64,000 bases of DNA from Rhododendron vialii (Eukaryota; Streptophyta; Magnoliopsida; Ericales; Ericaceae): NCBI RefSeq assembly GCF_030253575.1, contig NC_080557.1, positions 43,848,501 to 43,912,500 of the forward strand, in the 5' to 3' direction. Positions 33,659 to 45,464 of this stretch are shown here, in pieces. The translations under genes were made by a program, and so were the position numbers. Positions within the stretch are counted from its first letter, which is position 1. The number at the start of each line of letters is the position of its first letter. The notes below the pieces were generated by a model. The model did no database searches and was not told the origin of the DNA. It worked only from the letters and a program-made list of their open reading frames with translations.

Positions 33659-36600
33659 ATGGCTCTTCAATGGCTAATCTTAGTCGGTGCAATTTGGCTC
33701 CAATCCATCAACGGCACAAACTCAAACTTCCCGGCCTACTCCTCCGAATTCAAGCGCCTCCTCTCCCTCTCCCAACTCCAACTCAACAACCTTGCCTTCG
33801 CCTCCGACGCCGGAAAGCTCCTCGGCTTCATCTCCGGCGTCACCGCCTCCCACCTCCCCCTCTGGCTGGTCCTCCTCATCGGCTCCGTCCTCGGCCTAGT
33901 CGGGTACGGCGTCCAGTACCTGTTCCTATCTGACCACATCCCTTCCCTCTCCTACGGCCCCGTCTTTCTGCTAACCGTCTTGTCCGGAAACAGCATCTGT
34001 TGGATCAACACCGTCTGTTACATGATAACCATAAGCACCTTCCCCTTCGACCGCCACGTGGCCGTGGGGTTGACCACTAGCTACATAGGGTTGAGTGCTG
34101 AAATCTATACGGATTTGGTCAGTGTTTTTTTCCAATCTTCTCCTTCTTCTTCTTCCCCTACCGAAACGGCCAAAGCTTACCTCTTGTTGAACTCTGTATC
34201 TCCTCTAGTCGTGTGTGTTTTCTGTGCACCGATCGTCCGGTGCGCAAATAATGGGGTGTCTAGAAGATTGGAAGGTGGGTTTGTCGTGATGTTTGTCATA
34301 ACCATAGGGACTGGAGTTTTCGCAGTGATTTCGAGTTTCGGTAAAATAGCAAGAGGGTTGCCACCGTTTGTGGTTGTGATTGGAATGGGGGTGTTTCTTT
34401 TGGCACCGCTAGCGGTGCCTTTGGTTGAAAACGTAATGGAGAGGTTTCAGAAGAAATGTTGGTTGAGGAGACAGGGGAGGATTTATGATGTGGGTCAGGT
34501 GGAAGGCGGCGGCGGCGGCGGAGAGAGGGCGGAGGAGGGGCGGAAGGAGGCGGAGGAAAGTGGTGGTGGAGAGAGTTGTGAGGTGGTGGAGGAGGTCAGG
34601 GTGACGGAGAGGGCGGAGGAGGGGCGGGAGGAGGTGGTCCAGGTGGAGGAGAGTGGTGGTGGTGGAGAGAGGTTTGAGGCGGGGGTGGAGGAGGTTGGGG
34701 CGAAGGAGATGGTGAAGAGGGTGGAGTTTTGGTTGTATTTTTTGGTTTACTTGTGTGGTGCAACACTTGGACTGGTTTATTTGAATAATTTGGGTCAAAT
34801 AGCAGAGTCTCGAGGGTTCCGGAGGACTTCTTCATTGGTCTCCTTGTCTTCTTCGTTTGGGTTCTTTGGCCGTCTATTGCCATCTCTTTTGGCCTACAAT
34901 TTCTCAAGGTACTCTCTCTCTCTCTCTCATCTCCACCCCTCTGTATGGTTATATACATGTACGAGAAAGTATTTTATGTAGCTGTGACAGCATGTGACGT
35001 TCTACTCACGATTATTGATCGTATGTGGGCATGACGTGGGGGATCCAAGGCCGAGTTGGTAGTGCTTGAGTGTTCGGCCAGCTCCACCTCTGATCCAGCA
35101 ACGGAGTCAGAAATTTCACTACGTAGGGGTGATCGTGCATGCGAAAAAAAAATATAAATACGCATGCATAATTATGTAAATACATTAACACTCAAATAAC
35201 ATAAATACATAAATCGGTTTAACTAATGAGATTGATCTTGATGTATGTGTCTTATTTTTCATTATTGTTCATCTTTTTTTTTTCATTCATCACAACTGGA
35301 CGAATTCGGTACATGGGCTTTCATGTTACTTGATTTTACCAGTCAAAAAACAAAGAATTAGAAGAAGTCTAGAACAATAATTAGGAAAATACATACGTAC
35401 AACTTAAATTTCACCAAAATTACTTAGGGTTTCCAAATCTCTTCTCCTTTGTCTCTATTTTCTTGAAATTGCCTTTGAAATCTCAATAATTGGGGATGTT
35501 TGTGTCAAGAGAGAGAGGAGGGGGGGCGGGGGAATTTGGTGTGCCATTGAGATTTTATGGCAAAAAGAAATAAAACTGTAAAACACTAAACTCATCTAAC
35601 GAAATGTGAAAGTTTATTACTTGAATATTCACAATATTAATACTATAGTTTTATTTTTTGTTATATTTTAGCCCTTAGCCTTTAGTATTAATGTTACAAT
35701 TTTAATTTTTTTTTCAAAATTCTACATAAGAGCGAGCCTATATACTTTCATAGGAAAATTTTTTTTTATCATGTAATAGAGTGTCTCTTTTTCTTCTTGC
35801 AGGGGCGACCGCCCCTACTGACCCCTCTCTGGTTCCATCCCTGCTCGGATCCCACCCGTGCATAAACGAGTGTGACTAAACTTGAGTGAAACCGGCCGAG
35901 TTGGTACTGCCGAGTAAGCAAAGAGTACTTGAACGTACTAGAGACATTAACGGGCCCATCAACTTAAGACTGCACCAGGAGATGAGAAGCTTCATCCGAA
36001 ATGTAAAGGGAAAATGAGGGCTCAAAACGTATTTTGATAATTAATACTATTAAGAACAAGTTAAGAATATTTGTTAATGCTAAAAATGTCTTTGACGGAT
36101 ATTAATTATCAAAACATATTCTTGGCCGTCATTTTCCAAAATGTAAATATAGTAGTATGTAGTTAGCAACTATTCTTGGGCCCCCCAAAAAATGGGGCGT
36201 GCACTAGGTACTCCCAAGGTCGGCCCTGAAATTTTAAAGGCCTAAAGCAAATTTAAAAGATTAGAAAAGCCAATATAAGTGGCTAAATATAGAGTGAAAA
36301 GATTAAAATTTAACTAAATAAATTTGTTATACCATTGAAAAAAATAATCAAACGTAATGCAGTACCGTTATACCGGTCATACACTGCATTTTCTTTTACT
36401 ATTCATGCTATTAACTTTAATTATAAGAATTCTACTTTTAACAATAACAGAATTATCTATTTTTAACTCTTTTTTAATCAAAGTTTGTTGAATAAGAATA
36501 AATTATTTAGGTTTATTTATAAACAAAAGTGGCTTATTTTGTGAATTTGATATTAAAAGTTAGAAATAAAATTAAACAAACAAAAGAAAAAAAAACTTAT

Positions 36601-39600
36601 CAATTGATGGTGTGTAAAAGATTTGAACCTCTTGATCTTGAGCAATACCTACAACTACAAAAACATACACCTAACTAATTTATAATGCAAAAGGTGTAAG
36701 AGCTATATATTATTTATTCTTAGATTCAAAAGAAAAATAAGGGGAAAAAAACCTTTTTCAAAAGAAAACCTCCATAGGAGTTGAATCAGGGATTTCCAAT
36801 CCGAATTTCACGTACCTCACACATGTGAGACCACTTGTGTTAGAATTGACATTGTGTTGAAACATGGAACATTTATGTATATAATTTTTTTTTATGAAAA
36901 ATGAGGCCCTCGTTTTTCTGAAATTTTGGAGGCCTAAAGAGCTGACATCTCGGACTTTAGCCCAGGGCAGGCTCTGGGTACTCCGCCCACGGCCAGGTGA
37001 AATTCAATTATTCGGTCGGAACAGGTGGATAGGATCCCATTTTTACGTCCCCATGCCGTCCGTGTGGCCCCACGAGGCAAAATAAATGCAATATGGAGCT
37101 TCTCAAAAATTAACTACTCATTCCGTCTATTTTTAAGAGTTCTGTTTCGTAATTTCAATTTATTAAAAAGATATTATTATTACATTTTTCACATCAATTT
37201 TTATTTTCACTTTTCTCCTTTATCCTTTATAAAAATACAGAAATGATATTGGTACACGAAAAAAGGGTGCTCGGATCAAACATCTTACACACCTCGGATG
37301 CCGTTGATTCCCGCACAAGCCCCCTCGTTTTTTTTTTTTAAATTTTTGAACGATTCGAATCGACCGTCCCTACGATTTCGGTACCGACCCCGTCGGTACC
37401 TATAGCATCACTCATAAAAATATCCGTTGTGTTTGGTTGAAAGTTTAGTTTAGTTTAGTTTTGGTAGTGGGTGGAGAGAGAAATAGAGTAATGATTGAAG
37501 ATAGGGGCAATGATTGGAGAGAGATAGAGAGAGATGTGAAAGTAATAATTGGAAAAATAGGATAATGATTGGAGAAAAAAGTAGGGTAATAATTGAAAAA
37601 CAAAATTAAAACAAAACTAAAATGGCAAACGAACAAAGCCGACATCATTACATTTTCGATTATTCTAACGGGTGCCTGGATGCACCGGGTAATGGCCGGT
37701 TAAAGCCAAAACGGCTGTGCAGGAAAAGTCCGTTGGAGCTACCTTTGGAGGAAAAGTCTACTCAATTGTCAGGGTTACAGCGAATTTGTGGGAAAAACGT
37801 CAATACCCCCCTCCACTTTTCTAACTATTACACAACCTTCCTCCTTTTTTCATAAAACCTTGTCCTTTTCACCCTTTCCAAATACCGCATGAACTTCTCC
37901 TATACCCAGGAAAAGAGTTTTTGTATTATACTTGGGGTGTTTTTGTAGTGAAAAATTTATAAATTTTTATTTGTGGTTGAGAAGTTGTTAAGTGTTTCTG
38001 ATAGTGAATAAGTTGTTGATAAGTTTGTGAGTATAGTTACTGTAGTAAAAACAGTTTTTGTTGACAATTTTTTGTAAGTGGAAACGAAATGGTAAAATGT
38101 TAAAACTTTTTGGTTAATGGAAACGAGATGGTAAAATACGTTAAGTTTTTAGTATTTTTTGTTAGTCGAAACGGGGCATTATGTTGCATTCTTGTAAACT
38201 TAATTATTTTTTTCGTTGTGTATTATGTTCATTTTTAAAATTTTGTTAGATTTACATTATAGTTTTTGGATTAATCATTCAATTCGACGAAAGGAGTCTA
38301 AAAAGTACAAAATTATGATCGAAAACTTTAATGCTAAAGACCAAATTTTTCTAAAAAAGATTAATATAAGACTTAAAATTAATTATGTCACTATTTTTAC
38401 ACTACCGAAAAAAAAAATTTAGAGGGGCAAGTCCTTACACTATTCTTTTGTTCAAATATATATTCTTTTTTAATATTGGTTGAGCTTATTAATGTCTTTC
38501 CTTTTTGAAAAAGAATAAGAGTTGCTATATACTATCTTTATATTATGACGGTGAAAATAGGAAATAACAAACAAGCATAGTGGAGACGAACATAAAATTA
38601 TTCATCTATATAAATATTATTCATACAAACATCATAAGAGTAAAAGTACCAAATAGTAAATCCCAAGGAACTGGCCTGGTGGTCAATGCTTGAGACGTAG
38701 GGTTTACTCCCTTTAAAATCTCAAGTTCAAAATCGCTCAAGTTCTATCAATTTCTTGGAGACTAGTTCTTACAAGGCATTTATTCCAGCTGTAATTAGGG
38801 CTTCTGCTATTGAACAATGAAATTTGCCCTGGTATTAGTTGAAATGTGTTTGAGCTAACCAAACATTAGATTACTAAAAATATATATAAAGCAAGATAAG
38901 AAAGGGGGAGTAAAAATTTGTAAGCAAGCCGCGTTCTTAATATTTTAAATCAATCTTTTCGAAATAAATAAATAAATAATGAGTAAATTTGACGTTAAAT
39001 TAATTAGATATCCTCATAAAATAGGTATTCATATACAATGAATAATTTGGGTCAAACTCGACTTAGTGGAGTACTAGTTTTCACAACTTTTTCCTGGAAA
39101 AAGAAGGATCAGTTCGTGCAGTACTTGGAAAAGGTCAAAAGGACAAGGTTTTACTCCCTCCGTTTCAAATTTTTTGTCTGATTCGTAAAATGGAGTGTTA
39201 AAAATAATATAATTTTTACAAAAAAATATCAAAAGTTTTTTAAAAAATTACTAGATATCAATGAGTATTTTTAATTTGTGAAAAAATTTTGAATTTTTTC
39301 TTGAAAAAATTGTATTATTTTTAACATTCTGTTTTACGAAGCGGACAAAAAATTTGAGACGGAGGGAGTATGAAAAAGGAGGAAGGTTTAGTTAGAAAAG
39401 TGTAGGGGTTATTGACGAAAGTGCAGGTGTTATTGACGTTTTTCCTACAAATTCGCTGCAACCCTGACAGTTGAGTAGACTTTTCCTCCAAAGGTAGCTC
39501 TGACCGACATTTCCTACACAGCTGTTTTGGCTTTATTCGGCCTTTACCCAGTGCATCATAGCACCCGTTAAAATAACCGTTGCATTTTTATTCACTAATT

Positions 39601-42600
39601 TTTTAAAATAGAGACAAAATAGAAAAAATTTCAACTTTTATTCACTTATTTTATAAAATGAACATTTATTAAAAAACATCTCTAAATAGCATATTGCGCT
39701 CTAAAAAAGAGACTGAAGGAATAGTATTTATTATTTGTTGAAATTCTACCCGAAAAACTCAAGTTGTGCCACACAATTTTGAAATAAAAATTGTGTGAAA
39801 TAAAAATGGTTATGGAACTGTCGCACTGAATAGACTCTCCTTAGTTTTTTGAGACGTAACAGCCTTATTCGTTTGATAACTTTGGGTATTTTAGTTTTGG
39901 TAGTGGGTGGAGAGAGAAATAAGATAATGATTGGATAGAGGGGTAATGAGTGTAGAGAGATAGAGAGAGAAATGAAATTAATAATTAGAGAAATAAGATA
40001 ATGATTGGTGAAAGATATAGGGTAATGATTGAAAAACAAAGTAAATATGTTAAAAACGAACAAGGCCGTTATTTTTTTTCTTTTTTTTTGCCAATATTAT
40101 ATACATCGGGAGTTAGTAAAGTGTTATTATGTCCACAGCCGAAGAATTCAGAAACTATTCATAACTCTAAATTCCAAATCATCCATCGTGGGATTCGAAC
40201 TATGTTTCCACGGAGAAATGCTTACCAACTGAGCCAAGAACTTACTGGATGAGACATTAGTCGAGACAGATAATCGGTGTGTATTTTACCGTACTCCGTA
40301 AGTTTTTCAAAATTCCCAACCACGTCCACGTGCGGTGGCGTAGCAGAGAGAATTTTCCCATTTTAGTTGGAGGGGTTGCTTGTGCAACTTTGTTGTCACC
40401 TTGTGAAACTTGTGGTAATTAAATTGTGCAACTTATTATTGTCAACCTTGTTATTACTTGGGGCAATGGATTTGAACGTGTTAAGGTAAAGGTCCAATCA
40501 TGCCACTTATTTTTGCCCTTTTCCCATGGGTTTTTCGGAATCATAACACAGGTATACATAGAGTCGGTTTTGAGCTAAAACTTCTGTTACGGTCGCTTTA
40601 AGTCCTTAAAAAAATTTGAATTTTAAGGGACTCTCCTACGTTTTTACCCCTTATAATAGTCCAACAAAAGGGCGTTCTTTTTTTATTTTTGCTTTAAGCA
40701 CTCCCTGAAAAGTCAGGGTCAACTCTAGGCTTATGGGCAGACTTACACACACTTCAACTAATGTTGTAGTGTGGTTAATTTAATCTTCCACTTATAGGGG
40801 TCCTAATTAAAATCAGATCGGAACTCGAAATCTTTGAAAACTACATATGATAGCCAATTTCTCTAGAAACGTACATTATTATGGGCATTTTACCTCTAGG
40901 TTCAAAAAATAGAAAGTAATTCCCATCAAGTCTCTTCTAATTAACGAAACACAAAAATTCTATGAAAGTGCCTAAAATCCTAAACGCCGTAAGTACCTAA
41001 CCCTTAATGCACCTTATGAAAGTGCCTAAATCCCAGGGTACCCTATAAAAATGCCTAAACCTCTAGAGTCCCTATGAAAGTGTTTAAACTACTAAAACCC
41101 TATAATAGAAAAGTGCACCCTAAAACCATTATGGAAATGCCTAAACTTAAACCAGAGGGCTCTATGAAAGCGCTTACCTAAACCGTAGGGTACCCTAAAC
41201 CTTAGAATATTCTAAAACCTAAAATCTTAAGGTACCCTAAAACCCTAAAATCCTAGGGTACCCTAAGATTTTAAGGTACCCAAAGGAACTAGGATACTAT
41301 AAAACCCTAGCATACCCTAAAATCTTAGGGTGACACTTCCATTAATGATAAATGTATTTTTGTAAAACTAGACCTACTGGTAATTAAGTATTATCTCTCC
41401 TTAATGAAAATTAAGTGTCACTTTTCTGTACTTAGTGATAAATTTCTTTATTATTTCTTAATGATGATAACTCAAGTGTACGGCTGCTTATAATAAAAAG
41501 AGAGAGCTGTGCACAGACCCCTTTTTCTCTCGCCTCGGGTCGTACAAAGATGATCGGAGCCGCTCATGTTGTTTAAAATATATCGTTTAAGGTCTCTGTA
41601 AAAAATGAGCTTCGCTCAATAGCATTAGAGGCGTTAACAAAACACCCAAATCACTTCAGAATTTAGGCCTGATTGGCTCCGATCATCTTTGTGCGACCTG
41701 AGGCGGGAGAAAAAGGGGTCTGTGCACAGCTTATTGTGCTCGTAGCTTTTTTGAAAAAAAAAATGAGTGTACTGTGTAGCTTAACGTACGTACGTTACAT
41801 TGTTTCTAGAGAAACCCTATATTTGCCTACATCAAGTTTTCAAACGATTTTTAATTAAAACATGACGTGGACACTCTCAAATACTGCCACTTTTATGCAA
41901 ACCTCATTCTGCATGTGAAAGTAGGTAGCTAGTTAATTAAAGTAATTATATTCTTCTTGTAAGAGTTTATACGTCAACAATGATTTTGACTCTTTCCCAA
42001 ATAAAAAACGTTTTGAGTGTTGCTTGTGACTTTTTCAGTTTTTGGTTGTTATATTTCAATAATTTTTAGTATATATGGTTTAAAATCAAGGCTAATTAAG
42101 CCCTATGAGTTAGCTAGCTTGATAGTCTTGGTATGAGACTCAGTGATTCGCTCCATGATTTTTAAGGTCTGATATTTCTTGTGCCAATAATTCTTGAGGT
42201 CATTTTATATTCTAAAACGTGTGAAATGGCTATGAGAGGAACTGTGAAGATTAGTCCGAAGTGTGTGCAAGTTAGCCCATTACATTCTACATTACCGAAA
42301 AAAGAAAAAAGAAAAATCGAGGCTCATTCCATTTCAAATCGTAGAAATAAACAACTAGTAGCGCGAATCCCTCGATGACAGATCCTATAAAAGACGGCAT
42401 GATAGGAGTATAAAGTTTAAAAAATTATTTCAGGGTCCACTATAAATATTTGCCGACTATAACATTGCTCCTACTAGAATTTTTTGTTCATTTCGTTTTC
42501 AATAATTTTTATTTCAGGAGTAAATGCATGGCTTCAACACCAGCATCCATAGCAACAATAATGGCCCCGATGTCGGCATCCTTCTTCTTACTCCTCATCA

Positions 42601-42941
42601 AAACCACCCTCTCCCTCTACGTAAGCACGGCTGTCATCGGCCTGTGCACCGGAGCCATCACTTCCATCGCCGTCTCCACCACCACCGAGCTCTTCGGTGC
42701 CAAGAACTTCAGCGTCAACCACAACATCGTCGTCGCAAACATCCCGATCGGATCGTTCGTTTTCGGGAACGCCGCGGCCCTCTTGTACCGCAGCAAGATT
42801 AACACGGAGGACGGAAGGTGCATGGGGACCGAATGCTATCAAACGACGTTTGTGATCTGGGGATTTCTTTGTATGTTTGGGAGTTTTTTGTCTATAATTC
42901 TTTATGTAAGAACAAAGAAAATGTATGCACAGAGATTATAG
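33659..42941 (+). CDS. Nodulin-like / NFD4-type major facilitator transporter, copy 1
   Basis: Exon 1 is 33659-34908 and exon 2 is 42518-42941, joined AG|G across a 7609-bp GT-AG intron; total 557 aa. The N-terminal half is a nodulin-like MFS domain: a first membrane segment WLILVGAIWLQSINGT (5-20), the AYSSEFKRLLSLSQLQLNNL loop, and VGLTTSYIGLSAEIYT. About residues 280-360 form a hydrophilic Gly/Glu-rich loop. The C-terminal half has further membrane segments and TELFGAKNFSVNHNIVVANI in exon 2. The family are plant membrane proteins, many without a proven substrate; NFD4 itself is needed for nuclear fusion during Arabidopsis reproduction. An in-frame ATG at 33599 exists, but MALQW aligns with the paralogue and follows a TATA-like box. 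Exon 1 differs from copy 2 (61257) by about 20 residues. Confidence 0.88.
36215..36976. mobile_element. Non-autonomous hAT element with empty site in the paralogue
   Basis: 762 bp with ends CAAGGTCGGCCCTG and, inverted, CAGAGCCTGCCCTG, flanked by GGTACTCC at 36207-36214 and 36977-36984. The paralogous intron has GGTACTCC once (62934-62941), which is the pre-insertion site. No transposase frame is present. Confidence 0.88.
37235..37421. mobile_element. Foldback-family piece flanked by ATAAAAATA
   Basis: It shares CACCT/ACATCGGATGCCGTTGATTC-type words, the poly-T block and GGTACCGACC with the 7291-7652 foldback, but only one arm is complete. ATAAAAATA stands on both sides (37226-37234 and 37413-37421), which fits a 9-bp target duplication. 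Confidence 0.65.
37422..37640. mobile_element. Tourist-like MITE, copy 1
   Basis: The sequence contains TAGTTTTGGTAGTGGGTGGAG followed by repeated GGTAATGATTG words and ends near CAAACGAACAAAGCC. A second member is at about 39857-40068 with ends GCCTTATTCGTTTG and CGAACAAGGC, which are inverted repeats of each other. Superfamily is tentative. Confidence 0.55.
38665..38880 (+). mobile_element. SINE-like block inside the Mutator-type element
   Basis: AACTGGCCTGGTGGTCAATG and, 45 bp on, CTCAAGTTCAAAATC resemble the A and B boxes of a tRNA-derived SINE. The head resembles that of the element at 1490-1695. The ends are not resolved. Confidence 0.4.
39154..39368. mobile_element. Stowaway MITE
   Basis: 215 bp with CTCCCTCCGTTTCAAATTTT at the left and the inverted ACGGAGGGAG at the right, flanked by TA on both sides (39152-39153 and 39369-39370). 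The terminal word CTCCCTCCGT is the signature of Stowaway elements of the Tc1/mariner superfamily. Confidence 0.92.
40075..40252 (-). mobile_element. tRNA-derived SINE, copy in MFS 1 intron
   Basis: On the minus strand CTTGGCTCAGTTGGTAAGC (A box) and CATAGTTCGAATCCC (B box) give a tRNA-like head. A body of about 100 bp with GGCTGTGGACATAATAA and a terminal A tract (T tract on plus, 40073-40089) follows. The same SINE is at the matching place in copy 2, so it predates the gene duplication. Confidence 0.82.
40960..41335. repeat. Degenerate telomere-like repeat tract
   Basis: Many CCCTAAA, CCCTAAAACC and TACCCTAAA words, with the form AGGGTACCCTAA recurring and some inverted TTAGGG, fill about 370 bp inside the MFS intron. 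The plant telomere repeat is CCCTAAA. The matching intron of copy 2 lacks this tract: at 63930-63950 GTACATTATT runs almost straight into TTCTTGATGATAACTCA. Confidence 0.75.
41505..41731. mobile_element. Foldback MITE, about 60-bp arms
   Basis: AGCTGTGCACAGACCCCTTT at the left is inverted at the right end (41712-41731). The arms continue through TCTCGCCTCGGGTCGTACAA and AAGATGATCGGAGCC. The spacer is about 100 bp. It is absent from the corresponding point in copy 2 (63975 onward). Confidence 0.82.
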
Positions 42942-42992
42942 ATCATAGCAAGTTCTTCCGTGATTTTGATGTTGTAGTTATAGGAGTAATTA

Positions 42993-43235
42993 TTGATCAG
43001 AAGTTCGGGAGCACCGCCACATGGTGATATAGAAACCGACTCATCTTATCACGCAGCAACACAACGGATCACACACCCGTTAAGCAGCTTGATTTCTGAT
43101 CGCAGGTCCCTTCTGAAGCAATTGATCACCCTGATGTGGTTTGATCACAAATTCCGAGAAGCTAACAGATGTGCGGACTTAGCGGCAAAAGCAGCACTGA
43201 ATCTGGAACTCTGTGGGCAACGAATATATAAATAA
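42993..43235 (+). pseudogene. LINE RNase H domain fragment
   Basis: 80 codons containing HPLSSLISDRRSLLKQL and HKFREANRCADLAAKAA, the end of the RNase H-like domain of plant non-LTR retrotransposons (RVT_3 type). It lies just after the stop of MFS copy 1, in the 3' flank. Only the domain's C-terminal end remains. Confidence 0.65.
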
Positions 43236-45231
43236 TTCTAAACAAGTTTAAATTTTAATACGTATCTCACAGATATTAAAACGTTTTTACAAATATCAAT
43301 AAACTTCTCTCAAATATCGATCCATTTTTTATCTATTATCTACTGGTCTCGGCTGAGGTTAGCATTTTTCATATAACTCTCCAAAATTTTGTATTCAGAC
43401 TATTACCAAATTTATTTTGACTGGGTGAGTGTTTTCGTAGTCATTGACGTGAAGTTGATGTTAACATACCTCGTGTTCAATCGAAAGACAATCTAAGGTA
43501 TGGTCTCCCTCTCCCATACGCTGCTACTGATGTTACTTCCTCCTTACATATTGAAAATTCACCATGAAAAATTGTGCCATTTTTTAAATCAAAAATTCAA
43601 TTACTTCCGTGTATAATTTTTTGAATTTTTTCACACCAAATTAAAGTACTAATTGAGATCTTTAATATGGTGCAGAAAAATTTGAAAAATTATGCATGAA
43701 AGTAGTTGATTTTTTTATTTGAAAAATGGTAAGAGAAAGAGTGTGACTCTCAATATGGAACGGATGGAGTAAAAGGCAAGTCATCCTCTCTTTTTTACCT
43801 TCTTTATTGGTATTTTCCATTTTCAGTTTCTATTTTTTTTATCCGCAAAAAGGGTGGGACAGGACGGGACGACCATCGTAACAACCCCCTTGGACACGGC
43901 CATAGGGGCTCCCGACACGCTGTGAAATATCCGGTTGAACCATAGTTACTGTCCGAAAAGACAGACGGTTACCACAACACCACTTAGATACAAGATGATA
44001 GACTCCAGTCCCTTGCCACTGGCCGCCTTTGGGAAGAGAGAGGCCTACCATGGAGGCTACCACCTTTCTTATTCAAACACTAACTTTGTTTTACAAAACA
44101 AAATCACAATTTGAACATCACAAACACGTCATGCATGAAACATAAAAGGCGTGCGCAAAAATTCTTAAAACTTTCATCTATTTTGATTAACACTTTAAAA
44201 TTCTGATTTCTGGAATTCTAAGAACCGTCATCACTCTACAAACAGGTCATGAAAAGGATTTGCCAAGTGGGTATGCGAAAGCTAATAAATGTTTATTCTC
44301 CATGACATCGCATATTCAAATTCCGGCCAAAATTTTTAAACCTTGGGGCCACTGGAGGATACGCCCAGTTGTTAACTTTAAGATTTCGAAATTAGTTCAG
44401 GTGTGCGCAAACTGACCCGGACATCCGGTAATAAAAAAACAAACAGGGCATGAATATAAAAGGTGTTATCTAACTTTTCACGCAACAAACAGGGCATGAA
44501 TAGGAGTGAACAGAATCCAGACCAACTAAAAACATCCTTGGCAGGAGTTCCGCTAAGTCAAGGGTGGGGCCTCGTCTAAAGACAACACACGATGACTCGT
44601 TCAGAGTCCGTGTAAATGAAACCGTCCGATGTGTATGAGCTTTATTTTTGTCGCGTAGGACTCATGTGCGTCGATCGAATCCAAACACATTTGTACCAAG
44701 ATCCGTGCACGGACGTCTGTCAAACGTAGCATTGCTCTTAAAAAGAATTCCCTACCAACAAGGGTTTTCTGATGACTGATGCTCAAAGCGCTTAGAACAC
44801 ATACTGTAGTAATACGAATACGTGGTTGCTCCAATTCTAGAAGTCCATTATGGGGCCATGATGTCGCAATCAGATTGACGGATTCATTCGATATGGCAAT
44901 CCCATTGAAAGCATCACAAATACACAAATGCATAAGATCCCCCACAAAGTATTTAGAGTCAATATACGACAGACGGGACCATTTCTTCAGAAAACATTGC
45001 ATAAATTTTCAATGCGAAATGGAACAGGTCCCTTGTCCCGAAAACCTTGTGTATAAGATCTCCCACCAGGTACGTAGAATCAATATACGACAGACTGGAC
45101 CGTTTCTTCCGAAAACATTGAACGAGTTTTCAAAGCGAAACGAAACAGATCCCCTGTCCCAAAAAGTAACGAAGCCAAGTCGTCATGTAGATCTATAGAG
45201 TTGCCATGCTAGAGAAGCAACATAACCAAAT
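43236..45231. other. Intergenic spacer, no gene recognised
   Basis: Several open frames (for example 43839-44063 and 44601-45002 on the minus strand) have no recognised motif, and the sequence around them looks non-coding. 43580-43770 holds short inverted words around GAAAAATTATG that may be MITE debris. 44940-45000 and 45050-45120 are a diverged local duplicate (AATATACGACAGAC in both). Confidence 0.5.
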
Positions 45232-45445
45232 AAAAAAAAAGCTTCAAGTCCTAATCAATTGGGATCAACTACATAAACTCGTTAAGCTCTGTTGAGGACA
45301 TCATATTTTATGATATCCAAAAAAAAAGTCCAAATCTTTTTGGATTACTGCCTCTAAAGTCGATTTTAATCTAGCCACTCGACAACTGCACCGACTTACG
45401 ATAAAGTTAGCTACAGCCTACGTTACTGATAGTGAGAAGGAGGGG
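45232..45445 (-). mobile_element. RTE-type LINE 3' tail, tentative
   Basis: On the minus strand the sequence ends TATGTAGTTGATCCCAATTG then GACTTGAAGC and T tract, which resembles the common plant RTE tail (GTAGCCGACCCCAA...GGGATTGAGGC). No coding part remains. Confidence 0.4.
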
Positions 45446-45464
45446 TAACTACATTAGGCGTACG

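Larger units (their letters stand above)
37657..39579. mobile_element. Mutator-type element with about 190-bp terminal repeats
   Basis: Left end CGATTATTCTAACGGGTGC, right end (inverted) CGGTTATTTTAACGGGTGC. The inverted arms continue for nearly 200 bp (for example TGTCAGGGTT and GAGGAAAAGTCTACTCAA). The 9-bp flanks are TTACATTTT (37648-37656) and TTGCATTTT (39580-39588), one mismatch. Long terminal repeats with 9-bp target duplication are typical of Mutator-like elements. It encodes no transposase and hosts a Stowaway MITE and a SINE-like block. Confidence 0.8.
37110..39722. mobile_element. Stowaway-type MITE split by nested insertions
   Basis: The left half (about 37110-37234, starting TACTCATTCCGTC) and right half (about 39580-39722, ending GAAGGAATAGTA) together match the intact element at 60171-60460. 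Between them lie, in order, a foldback-family piece (37235-37412), a Tourist-like MITE (about 37422-37640), a few bases of the host MITE, and the Mutator-type element (37657-39579). Confidence 0.75.
34909..42517 (+). other. 7.6-kb intron of MFS copy 1
   Basis: Starts GTACTCTCTCTC and ends TTATTTCAG. It is far longer than usual plant introns, and most of the excess is transposon DNA that is absent from the matching part of the intron of copy 2. The insert at about 35095-35835 resembles an old hAT-type element by its ends only. 41732-42517 is AT-rich with nothing recognised. Confidence 0.85.

Noticed and set aside
34409..34958. Long open frames on the minus strand opposite the MFS exon 1
   Set aside because: They are mirror images of the Gly/Glu-rich repeats (Pro/Leu/His-rich translations), appear in both gene copies, and have no splice or family support.
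44601..45198. 133- and 139-codon overlapping frames on opposite strands
   Set aside because: No recognised motif, no splice context, and internal local duplications; not enough to call a gene.
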